A DNA stretch of 64,000 bases from an uncultured Lachnospiraceae bacterium (GTDB lineage: Bacteria > Bacillota > Clostridia > Lachnospirales > Lachnospiraceae), in the NCBI GenBank assembly GCA_902786205.1, contig CADABQ010000001.1, forward strand, positions 49,193-113,192, written 5' to 3'. Positions 47,662-55,476 of this stretch are shown here, in pieces. The notes under the pieces are model-generated. The model was not told the DNA's origin. It worked only from the letters and a program-made list of their open reading frames with translations, and searched no databases. The position numbers and the translations under genes are program-made. Each line of letters starts with the position of its first letter. The first letter of the stretch is position 1.

Positions 47662-49206
47662 ATGAGTAAAAAACCTACAGTATTGATGATTTTAGATGGT
47701 TACGGATTGAATGAAAAAAAGGAAGCAAATGCGGTTGCTATGGCAAATACACCTGTTATGGACAAGTTAATGGCAGAATATCCTTTTGTAAAGGGAAATG
47801 CTAGTGGAATGGCAGTTGGTCTTCCAGAGGGCCAGATGGGAAACTCTGAAGTTGGACATTTGAATATGGGTGCTGGTAGAATTGTATATCAGGAATTGAC
47901 AAGAATTACAAAAGAGATTCAGGATGGAGACTTCTTTAAGAATGAAGCTTTATTAAAGGCTGTTAAAAATTGTAAAGAAAACAATTCCGACCTTCATTTA
48001 TTTGGATTATTGTCAGATGGTGGTGTGCATAGTCATAACAGCCATATGTATGGATTGCTTGAATTAGCTAAAAAAGAAGGTATTCAGAATGTTTATGTAC
48101 ATGCATTTTTAGATGGTAGGGATACCGCACCAGCGTCTGGTAAAGGTTTTGTTCAGGAAGCTTTGGATAAGATGAATGAAATCGGAGTTGGAAAGATTGC
48201 CAGTGTTATGGGACGTTACTATGCAATGGATCGTGATAATCGTTGGGATCGTGTTGAGAAGGCATATAAGGCAATTGCAGATGGAGAAGGTGTAACAGCA
48301 GAAGATGCATTATCGGCTGTACAGAATTCTTATGATAAAGATGAAACAGATGAATTTGTACTTCCAACCGTAATTATGGAAAATGGTGCACCTGTTGCAA
48401 CCGTAAAGGATAACGATTCGGTTATATTCTATAATTTCCGTCCAGATAGAGCAAGAGAATTGACAAGAGCATTTTGCGCAGATGAATTTGATGGATTTGA
48501 GCGTAAAGGTGGAAGAAAGAATACTACATTTGTTGTATTTACAGAATATGATGTAACAATTCCGAATAAGACAGTGGCTTTTCATAAAGTGGAAATTACA
48601 AACACATTTGGTGAGTATCTTGCTAAAAATGGAAAGACACAACTTCGTACTGCTGAAACAGAAAAATATGCACATGTTACATTCTTCTTTAATGGTGGTG
48701 TCGAAGAACCAAATAAAGGTGAAGAAAGACTTTTAGTAAAATCTCCTAAAGTAGCGACATATGATTTACAACCAGAAATGAGTGCCTATAAAGTATGTGA
48801 TGGATTGGTAGATGCGATTAAGTCTGATAAGTACGATGTAATCATCATCAATTTTGCGAACCCAGATATGGTTGGCCATACTGGAGTACAAGAAGCCGCA
48901 GTTAAGGCTGTAGAAGTAGTAGACGAGTGTGTTGGAAAGGCTGTAGAGGCATTAAAAGAAGTGGATGGACAGATGTTTATCTGCGCAGATCATGGTAACT
49001 GCGAACAGTTAATTGATTATGAAACAGGAGCACCTTTCACTGCACATACAACAAATCCAGTACCTTTTATCTTAGTTAATTATGATGAAAATTACACATT
49101 AAGAGAAGGCGGATGCTTGGCTGATATTGCACCTACGTTATTAGAAATGATGGAGATGGAACAGCCTGCAGAGATGACAGGAAAGTCCTTATTGATGAAA
49201 AAATAA
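47662..49206 (+). CDS. gpmI: 2,3-Bisphosphoglycerate-independent phosphoglycerate mutase
   Basis: GpmI interconverts 3- and 2-phosphoglycerate and needs two manganese ions. The 514 residues are typical in length. The metal ligands in LMILDGYG (about 6-13), the phosphorylated Ser in MGNSEVGHLNMGAGR (about 59-73), the substrate loop DGRDT, and the second metal site CADHGNCE (about 440-447) are all visible. AAAGGAG precedes the ATG. secG follows after 71 bases. Confidence 0.96.
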   Translation: MSKKPTVLMILDGYGLNEKKEANAVAMANTPVMDKLMAEYPFVKGNASGMAVGLPEGQMGNSEVGHLNMGAGRIVYQELTRITKEIQDGDFFKNEALLKAVKNCKENNSDLHLFGLLSDGGVHSHNSHMYGLLELAKKEGIQNVYVHAFLDGRDTAPASGKGFVQEALDKMNEIGVGKIASVMGRYYAMDRDNRWDRVEKAYKAIADGEGVTAEDALSAVQNSYDKDETDEFVLPTVIMENGAPVATVKDNDSVIFYNFRPDRARELTRAFCADEFDGFERKGGRKNTTFVVFTEYDVTIPNKTVAFHKVEITNTFGEYLAKNGKTQLRTAETEKYAHVTFFFNGGVEEPNKGEERLLVKSPKVATYDLQPEMSAYKVCDGLVDAIKSDKYDVIIINFANPDMVGHTGVQEAAVKAVEVVDECVGKAVEALKEVDGQMFICADHGNCEQLIDYETGAPFTAHTTNPVPFILVNYDENYTLREGGCLADIAPTLLEMMEMEQPAEMTGKSLLMKK

Positions 49207-49277
49207 GAAAAATATTGAAAAACATATATATGCATGATATAATATAAAAATGATTGCTTTGTTAGGAGGTGTGAATT

Positions 49278-49532
49278 GTGCTAAGTACAATCAAGGCTAT
49301 TTTGACAATTATATACATTTTAGTTTGTGTAGCTCTTACTGTGATTGTTTTGATGCAAGAGGGTAAGGATGCAGGATTATCTGCTATCACTGGTGGAGTA
49401 TCAGGCGGAAGTGACACATACTGGAGTAAGAATAAAGGACGTTCTGCAGAGGGAGCATTAAAGAGAGCAACAACTGCATTAGCTGTACTATTTATTATTC
49501 TTTCTGTAGTGTTAAACTTAAAGGTTTGGTAA
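49278..49532 (+). CDS. secG: Preprotein translocase subunit SecG
   Basis: SecG is a small membrane partner of SecY/SecE in protein export. The 84 residues hold two transmembrane helices (about 4-24 and 62-82) joined by the conserved VLMQEGKDAGLSAI ... SGGSDTYW loop. The start is a GTG at 49278 with AGGAGG 8 bases upstream. The order gpmI-secG-rnr-smpB-ssrA is a standard Firmicutes run. Confidence 0.95.
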   Translation: MLSTIKAILTIIYILVCVALTVIVLMQEGKDAGLSAITGGVSGGSDTYWSKNKGRSAEGALKRATTALAVLFIILSVVLNLKVW

Positions 49533-49555
49533 AAAATAGAATGATAACCATAGAT

Positions 49556-49590
49556 AAGGTAGATGGATATATTTCATCTACCTTTCTTTT
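49556..49590 (+). terminator. Terminator after secG
   Basis: A perfect 10-bp stem (AAGGTAGATG with CATCTACCTT), 9-base loop, then CTTTTT. Confidence 0.85.
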
Positions 49591-49718
49591 TACTCTATAG
49601 GGTGGTATAATAGAACTATAAAATTAGGATATTAGATGGATAGTAGGGTATAAGAGTAATAAATAGATACGATAAAGATTAGAAAGATATAAAAGAAAAA
49701 AGAGAAGGGGTGATTGCT

Positions 49719-51980
49719 ATGATGGACAGAATATTACTAGAAGAAAAGAAAAAACTAATATATGGATTTATATCAGAAAAACATTATCGGCCAATAAAAA
49801 TGAAAGAGATGATGAGTCTTCTTCAGGTTCCAAGAAAAGAAAAGGCAGATTTTCATGAGGTAATCGAAAGTTTGATCGCAGAGGGTAAGATTACGATTGA
49901 CGCAAATGGAAAGGTAAAACCGCTTTCAGGAAACATTCAAGTTGGAACTTTCTGCGGTACACAAAAGGGATATGGCTTTGTGCGCATTGAAGGAGAAAAA
50001 GATGATATTTTCATACCAGAGAATGCTACAAAGGGAGCGTTACACAATGATATCGTGCAAGTAGATATTAATCCTGAAAAAACGGGAAAACGTTTAGAAG
50101 GGCGTATTGTTGGGATTATAGAAAGAGGAACAGATATTGTTGTTGGTACATTTTCTAAGAGTAAAAACTATGGCTTTGTTATTTCAGATAATCAGAAGTT
50201 TACAAAGGACATCTTTATTCCAAAGGAACACTGTAAAAATGCAGTTACTGGCCATAAGGTTGTTGTAAAAATAACCAGTTATGGCGATGCCAAACAAAAT
50301 CCAGAAGGAAAGATTATTGAAATTTTAGGACATATCAATGATCCAGGAGTCGATATTTTATCAATCGTACGAGCTTATGGATTGCCAGAAGAATTCCCGG
50401 AAGGGGTAATGCATCAGGTAGAGGAAGTTCCGGATGAAGTGCCAGAAGAAGTGAAAATAGGCAGAGAAGATATTCGAGATATGATGATGGTCACGATTGA
50501 TGGAGAAGATGCAAAAGACTTAGATGATGCAGTTTCTCTTACAAAAGAGGGAGATATCTATAAGTTAGGTGTGCATATTGCAGATGTATCCAATTATGTG
50601 ACAGAGGGTTCTCCTTTAGATGTAGAGGCTATAAAACGAGGAACAAGTGTGTATTTGGTGGATCGAGTGATTCCTATGTTGCCACATGCATTGTCAAATG
50701 GTATTTGTTCGTTAAATGCGGGGGTAGATCGTCTTGCATTGAGTTGTTTTATGGACATTGATAAAAAGGGAAATGTTATTGATCATCGAATTTCAGAGAC
50801 GGTAGTTAATATTACAAAGCGTATGTCATATACGCAGGTGAAAAAAATCATTGAAGATCATGATGAAGAAACGATAAAAGAAAATGAGCCGCTTGTGCCA
50901 ATGTTTGAGTTGATGGAAGAATTGGCAGATATATTAAGAGAAAAGAGGAGAAAAAGAGGTTCGATTGATTTTGATTTTCCAGAAAGTAAGATAATTTTAG
51001 ATGAAAAGGGAAAACCAATAGAGGTAAAGGCTTATGAAAGAAATAAAGCAACCAAAATTATTGAAGATTTTATGCTGGTTGCAAATGAAACGATTGCAGA
51101 AGACTTTTATTGGAGAGAATCTCCATTTGTATACCGTACCCATGAAGAACCGGATCCAGAAAAAATTCAAAAGTTAGGTATTTTTATTAATAATTTTGGA
51201 TATAGTATTAAGATTGGTGCAGAAGAAATTCATCCAAAAGAATTGCAAAAATTAATCCAAAAAATCGAGGGAACACAGGAGGAAACATTAATCAGTCGCT
51301 TGACCTTACGTTCCATGAAACAGGCTAGATATACAGTAGCGTGTGATGGACATTTTGGATTAGCTACAAAATACTATTGTCATTTTACTTCACCGATTCG
51401 TAGGTATCCAGATTTACAGATTCATCGTATTATAAAAGAAAGTTTAAAATCTGGTTTAACAGAAAAGAGAACACAACATTATAATAAAATTTTACCAGAC
51501 ATTGCATTACAATCTAGTCAATTGGAAAGACGGGCAGATGAAGCAGAACGTGAAGTAGAAAAAATGAAAAAAGCTGAATATATGAAACAATTTGTTGGAC
51601 AGACATTTGAAGGTATTATATCTAGCATAAGCACATGGGGAATCTATGTGGAATTATCAAATACAGTAGAGGGTATGATAAAAGTTACCGCATTGACAGA
51701 TGATTACTATTATTATGACGAAGAAAACTATAGGATGGTTGGTGAACACACAAAGAAGACTTATAAACTGGGAGAAAAAATTCAGATTGTAGTATCAGGA
51801 GTGGATAAACTTACTCGGACGGTGGACTTTGAACTTCCAAAGCCAGATGAAGAGGAATGGAACGAAAAGGAAATTTTAGCGCGTTATACTCCAACGGAAG
51901 AAGAAGTGGAAGCTGCACAACGAAAGGCAGAAGAAAAATTTGAAAAACTTCGTAAAGAGGCAAAAGAAAAAGACCAGTAG
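49719..51980 (+). CDS. rnr: Ribonuclease R
   Basis: RNase R is a processive 3'-5' exoribonuclease able to unwind structured RNA and to degrade non-stop mRNA with tmRNA and SmpB. The 753 residues show an N-terminal helix-turn-helix, two cold-shock domains (GTFCGTQKGYGFVR near 73 and GTFSKSKNYGFVIS near 142), the RNB domain with GEDAKDLDDAVSL (about 264-276), and a C-terminal S1 domain. The tail is Lys/Glu-rich. AAGGGG lies 8 bases before the ATG at 49719. Its neighbours smpB and ssrA belong to the same trans-translation pathway. Confidence 0.95.
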   Translation: MMDRILLEEKKKLIYGFISEKHYRPIKMKEMMSLLQVPRKEKADFHEVIESLIAEGKITIDANGKVKPLSGNIQVGTFCGTQKGYGFVRIEGEKDDIFIPENATKGALHNDIVQVDINPEKTGKRLEGRIVGIIERGTDIVVGTFSKSKNYGFVISDNQKFTKDIFIPKEHCKNAVTGHKVVVKITSYGDAKQNPEGKIIEILGHINDPGVDILSIVRAYGLPEEFPEGVMHQVEEVPDEVPEEVKIGREDIRDMMMVTIDGEDAKDLDDAVSLTKEGDIYKLGVHIADVSNYVTEGSPLDVEAIKRGTSVYLVDRVIPMLPHALSNGICSLNAGVDRLALSCFMDIDKKGNVIDHRISETVVNITKRMSYTQVKKIIEDHDEETIKENEPLVPMFELMEELADILREKRRKRGSIDFDFPESKIILDEKGKPIEVKAYERNKATKIIEDFMLVANETIAEDFYWRESPFVYRTHEEPDPEKIQKLGIFINNFGYSIKIGAEEIHPKELQKLIQKIEGTQEETLISRLTLRSMKQARYTVACDGHFGLATKYYCHFTSPIRRYPDLQIHRIIKESLKSGLTEKRTQHYNKILPDIALQSSQLERRADEAEREVEKMKKAEYMKQFVGQTFEGIISSISTWGIYVELSNTVEGMIKVTALTDDYYYYDEENYRMVGEHTKKTYKLGEKIQIVVSGVDKLTRTVDFELPKPDEEEWNEKEILARYTPTEEEVEAAQRKAEEKFEKLRKEAKEKDQ

Positions 51981-52096
51981 AAGGGTAAGAAAAAATGTAT
52001 TTATAGGCAAGGGGAGTCTGTGGAGGACTTCCTTTGCAAAACTGTTATGAAGATAACTTGTTATAGTAATAATAAAAGAGAAAAGGATAGAGGAGA

Positions 52097-52564
52097 ATGG
52101 CAAAAGAACCGAGAAAATTAATTGCAAATAATAAAAAGGCGAGACATGATTACTTTATAGAAGAAACCTATGAAGCGGGTATTTCTCTGCATGGAACAGA
52201 AGTAAAATCGCTTCGAATGGGAAAGTGTAGTATAAAAGAAGCGTTTGTTCGTGTGGAAAAAGGCGAAGTGTATATATACGGAATGCATATCAGTCCGTAT
52301 GAAAAAGGCAATATTTTTAACCGAGATCCTTTGCGTGTAAAAAAGTTGTTGCTTCACAAATATGAAATTAACAAAATGATAGGACAGATGCAACAGAAAG
52401 GTTATACCTTAGTACCTCTTAATGTCTATTTTAAGGGCAGTCTCGTGAAAGTAGAGATTGGGCTAGCCAAAGGTAAAAAATTATACGATAAACGACAGGA
52501 TATTGCAAAACGAGATCAGCAGAGAGAAGCAGAAAAGCAATTTAAGAAAAATATGCGTTTTTAG
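52097..52564 (+). CDS. smpB: SsrA-binding protein SmpB
   Basis: SmpB binds tmRNA and brings it to stalled ribosomes. The 155 residues start with [21 protein letters not shown] and hold the conserved [18 protein letters not shown] (about 34-51), YEKGNIFN and the basic tail that mimics an mRNA in the decoding site. AGAGGAG precedes the ATG. ssrA, its RNA partner, follows. Confidence 0.97.
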   Translation: MAKEPRKLIANNKKARHDYFIEETYEAGISLHGTEVKSLRMGKCSIKEAFVRVEKGEVYIYGMHISPYEKGNIFNRDPLRVKKLLLHKYEINKMIGQMQQKGYTLVPLNVYFKGSLVKVEIGLAKGKKLYDKRQDIAKRDQQREAEKQFKKNMRF

Positions 52565-52577
52565 CTGGTGTTGCGGC

Positions 52578-52606
52578 TTGACAAATAAAAAGGTGTGTGA
52601 TACCAT
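52578..52606 (+). promoter_or_regulatory. Likely ssrA promoter
   Basis: A perfect -35 TTGACA (52578-52583), 17 bases and TACCAT (52601-52606). Transcription from it would begin near 52613, just before the duplicated tmRNA fragment, so the precursor RNA would carry that fragment as a 5' leader. Confidence 0.55.
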
Positions 52607-52615
52607 TTTTACGAT

Positions 52616-52658
52616 GTGGACGTTTTTGGACGCGGGTTCAACTCTCGTCAGCTCCACT
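52616..52658 (+). repeat. Decayed duplicate of the tmRNA 3' end
   Basis: These 43 bases match 53001-53045, the 3' end of ssrA, at 40 aligned positions with one 2-base gap. The T arm and the acceptor 3' strand are recognisable. Two changes turn T-stem C residues to T, giving G-U pairs. The rest of a tmRNA is absent. It may be an attachment-site remnant or a relic of recombination. Confidence 0.75.
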
Positions 52659-52701
52659 GAAAGGCAGATCGGTATCATCTGCTAAACCAAAACAACTTTA
52701 T

Positions 52702-53046
52702 GGGGTTGTAATGGTTTCGACGGGGATTTTGAAACTCGAGCAGCTATCCGTGGCTCTGGGACCACGTAAAAACCTGGATTAAATATAAACGCTGAAGATA
52801 ATTTAGCATTAGCTGCCTAAGGGCGGCTTGTCAATCCTAGGCTTCCTGCGACTTGGGAATTGGCATCAAACTTGCAGGGCACCTTATTTACAAAGCTTTG
52901 CGTAAGTAAGAGATTTATGAAGCTACTAAAGTCAGCAGGGTGTTAGTTCTCGGCTGATAGAGGGAATGTCAAAAAACTGACTGTGATAGGAGATACTGGA
53001 GTGGACGGATTTTCGGACGCGGGTTCAACTCCCGCCAGCTCCACTA
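52702..53046 (+). ncRNA. ssrA: tmRNA (SsrA)
   Basis: The tmRNA rescues ribosomes stalled on broken mRNA and tags their peptides for degradation. The 5' end GGGGTTGTAATGGTTTCGAC and the 3' end GGACGCGGGTTCAACTCCCG, then CCAGCTCC, form the tRNA-like part; seven acceptor pairs can form between 52702-52708 and 53036-53042. The tag is read at 52791-52820 as AEDNLALAA followed by TAA, with the usual LALAA-type end. The 3' CCA is not encoded (genome has CTA), so it must be added after processing, with the mature end at or near 53043. It lies next to smpB. Confidence 0.95.
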
Positions 53047-53122
53047 AAACTGGACAAATAAAACTTCTTATATGGTATATCTATATAGGAGTATATTTGT
53101 TAGGTGATTAATGAGGATTAAG

Positions 53123-53170
53123 ATAACGGCATTGTATACGGATATAGTGATATACAGTGCCGTTATTTTT
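53123..53170 (+). terminator. Terminator downstream of ssrA
   Basis: A 16-bp stem (53123-53138 with 53151-53166, one G-U pair), a 12-base loop and five T residues. Confidence 0.8.
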
Positions 53171-53384
53171 ATGATATTTCTTCTAATGGTTTCAATTTGT
53201 ATAAGTCTTTTACTGCGTTAATTTTTAAATCTAAGATAATATTGCTTTTAATAATCGTACTGTTTACCTCCATGGTAACAGTGTGGCATTTGTACATTTT
53301 TATTGTACCATTTATAACTGTCTGCACAGAGAAAACTCTGCCGTGTGATCTGAGAATATAATTCTGATACCAGCTTGGATTATG
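53169..53384 (-). pseudogene. Minus-strand ORF remnant, family unknown
   Basis: An open frame of about 70 codons ends with TAA at 53169-53171 and is closed upstream by a stop near 53385. It has no convincing start or ribosome binding site at its upstream end; an internal ATG would leave about 43 residues. The translation (for example SWYQNYILRSHGRVFSVQTV) has normal protein character, so it looks like the C-terminal end of a lost gene. I do not recognise it. Confidence 0.35.
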
Positions 53385-53430
53385 TTAATGTTTAGGAAGC
53401 AATGGGAGGTATTTGCCTAACGATAGGTGA

Positions 53431-53933
53431 TGTTCAGAAGGTGACTTCTCATTTCCAAAAAGCTATGGGGATTGGGAAAACAGCTTTGCTTATCTCGATA
53501 CCTATAAGCCCTTGCACGACTACCGATTGCCTGAGAATTCGGAATGTTGGGAAGCCTATTATTTGAGGCATTGTTACTGGGGTAAACTGTTTATGAAAGA
53601 ATCCATGCGGGGTATTGCGAATTACGCCCAGCATTACAGCGAAAGCCATCCGGGCATTTTTATGATTTGATTTGGAACCATGGCATTACTCATGAGCAGC
53701 TCTTGTCTGACATTGAAATTCCCTGTATCTACTTACACGCAAAAGAGAAAATTGCAGATAACGGTGTTTACCTGTTTGCTGCGTCAAGGGAATAGGCAGA
53801 AAGAGCCATTGCATACATAGGGGAAAATTGCCAACTGATTGAAACAGAGGACAGCAACCACAATATTCATGGAACCCATATGCAGATATATCTGGATGTT
53901 GTGAACAGTTTTTTGGAAGAAGGTGTAAATAAT
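53431..53933 (+). pseudogene. Alpha/beta-hydrolase-like pseudogene
   Basis: A coding remnant in two frames. The first reads DWENSFAYLDTYKPLHDYRL and onward to SHPGIFMI, then a stop near 53669. A one-base shift restores FYDLIWNHGITHEQLLSDIE and IPCIYLHAKEKIADNGVYLF, then a TAG near 53794, after which the same frame continues as AERAIAYIGENCQLIETEDS. The late strand IPCIYLHA and the EDSNHNIHG His motif suggest an alpha/beta hydrolase. The nucleophile region is not seen, so the 5' part is gone too. The final frame runs without a stop into the next gene. Confidence 0.5.
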
Positions 53934-54344
53934 ATGCTGAAAGAAAATATTGTAATGTTTCGTAATGTGAATGGACATTCGCAGGAAGAAGTTGCGGAAA
54001 AAATCGGTATCTCTAGACAGGCTTATGCGAAATGGGAAAAAGGAGAAACGATTCCTGATGTGGAGCGTTGTCAGAAGCTGGCGGAGCTTTATGGCGTGAC
54101 GATTGATTCTCTAATCAACTTTTCCGGTAAGATTGGAACAACGAAGCTGACGCCGGGACCGAAAGGAAAATATATTTTTGGAACGACCAAAATGAATGAT
54201 CGGGGACAAATCGTGATCCCGAAAAAGGAAAGGAATCTGTTTGGAATTGATAGTGGTGCTTCTTTTGTTGTTTTGAGAGATGAAGCTGAGGGGATTGCGC
54301 TGATGAAGGCAGATTTGTTTGAAAAACGATTAAACGCTGCATAG
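53934..54344 (+). CDS. XRE-family regulator with C-terminal AbrB-like domain
   Basis: A 136-residue DNA-binding protein. Residues 3-60 are a Cro/C1-type helix-turn-helix (SQEEVAEKIGISRQAYAKWE). Residues about 82-130 are an AbrB/MazE-like swapped-hairpin domain (TTKMNDRGQIVIPKKERNLF). Two DNA-binding domains in one short chain are a known clostridial combination, often placed before small membrane-enzyme genes. I choose the ATG at 53934 with AAGAAGG upstream; the same frame is open further up because it continues the hydrolase remnant. Higher GC use (ACGCCGGGACCG) than the core genome suggests transfer. Confidence 0.8.
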   Translation: MLKENIVMFRNVNGHSQEEVAEKIGISRQAYAKWEKGETIPDVERCQKLAELYGVTIDSLINFSGKIGTTKLTPGPKGKYIFGTTKMNDRGQIVIPKKERNLFGIDSGASFVVLRDEAEGIALMKADLFEKRLNAA

Positions 54345-54349
54345 GACAA

Positions 54350-54553
54350 CATGAAGCAACCAATTAGCGAGTAAATAATAAAATTTATTTCGGTGCTGCG
54401 TTAGCCGAATTATTGATATTTCTGCCTGTTGGCATCTTAATGTTCTTTAACAGCTGGCTGTTTATGGGAATCCTTTATTATCCTGTTTTTAATCCCTCTG
54501 GTGGATTATCGGTGCATTTTTTGCGTAATTCCTCGATATTTATTGATATTTGA
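54350..54553 (+). pseudogene. Isoprenylcysteine methyltransferase-like pseudogene
   Basis: Begins ATGAAGCAACCAATTAGCGAG and hits TAA at codon 8. After a one-base shift the frame reads FGAALAELLIFLPVGILMFF then NSWLFMGILYYP, which resembles the first membrane helices of the bacterial isoprenylcysteine carboxyl methyltransferase family. The rest of the gene is missing before 54553. It lies 5 bases after the regulator, suggesting a former two-gene unit. About 140 further bases before the ABC genes hold only a weak promoter-like TTGACA (54550). Confidence 0.5.
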
Positions 54554-54696
54554 CAATCCTCCTTTGAGAGATTGTATCATATAACGAAAAAATGCCAATG
54601 ATTACTTTACACAAGCGAGGAAAACAGAAATATTGCAATACATATTTTTATATGCTAAAATACGGTAGGTCATGGTTTGAGATAAGGAGAAGAAAG

Positions 54697-55476
54697 ATGA
54701 AAAATATGATTGTAATGAAAAACATTCATAAGTTTTACAAAAACGGTAAGGAATCTTTGGAGGCATTAAAAGGGATTTCTTTTGCATTAAAGCAAGGAGA
54801 GATTCTGGCTATTATGGGGAGTAGTGGTTCGGGTAAAAGTACATTGCTACATATTATGGGTGCCATGGATCAGGCAGATGAGGGAGAAATCTATCTCAAT
54901 GGCGAATTAAAAGAAAATTACGGTGTGGAGCCAGAGGCTACCACGATTCGGGCAGAGAATATTGGCTTTATTTTTCAGGACTTTAATCTGATACAGGATT
55001 TTACGGTGGAGGAGAATGTATCTTTGCCGTTGGTATTAACAAAGGAAAAGAGCAAGGAAATCAGAAAGAGAACCAAAGTGATTTTGGAGATGGTAGGTTT
55101 GAGTGATAAGGGAAGAAATCCAGTAACTGATCTTTCTGGTGGACAGAGACAGCGAGTGGCCATAGCTAGAGCCTTAATCAACAATCCTAAGATTTTATTG
55201 GCAGATGAACCAACGGGAAATTTGGATTGCAATACGGCTTATGAGATTATGCAGATTTTTCTGGATTTGAAGGAAAAAGAGGGGCAGAGTACCATTTTGG
55301 TAACCCATGATCCAACCATAGCAAGCTATGCAGATCGTATTTTGTTTTTACAGGATGGTCTCATTTACGGGGAATACGAGAATAAAGGTGGAAAGGGAAG
55401 TGTAGACGAGATTTTGGAAAAATTTAGAGAGTCGCAGAAGAGTGCCCAGACAGAGAAAGGACAGGAACATGTTTAG
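54697..55476 (+). CDS. ABC transporter ATP-binding protein, MacB/LolD type
   Basis: A 259-residue ATPase of the MacB/LolD/BceA group that drives FtsX-type permeases. Walker A is GSSGSGKST (about residues 43-51), the Q loop FIFQDFNLIQDF (about 89), signature LSGGQRQRVAIARAL (about 147-161), Walker B ILLADEPTG, and the H loop VTHD. Such pairs export peptides or lipoproteins or give antimicrobial peptide resistance. GGAG lies 7 bases before the ATG at 54697. Its end overlaps the permease by 8 bases. Confidence 0.9.
   Translation: MKNMIVMKNIHKFYKNGKESLEALKGISFALKQGEILAIMGSSGSGKSTLLHIMGAMDQADEGEIYLNGELKENYGVEPEATTIRAENIGFIFQDFNLIQDFTVEENVSLPLVLTKEKSKEIRKRTKVILEMVGLSDKGRNPVTDLSGGQRQRVAIARALINNPKILLADEPTGNLDCNTAYEIMQIFLDLKEKEGQSTILVTHDPTIASYADRILFLQDGLIYGEYENKGGKGSVDEILEKFRESQKSAQTEKGQEHV

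Noticed and set aside
52503..52782. ORFs overlapping smpB and ssrA
   Set aside because: They cover structured RNA sequence and the tmRNA 5' part; no protein character.
54550..54580. TTGACA ... TATCAT before the ABC transporter
   Set aside because: The spacer is 19 bases and the -10 box imperfect, so I did not list it as a promoter.
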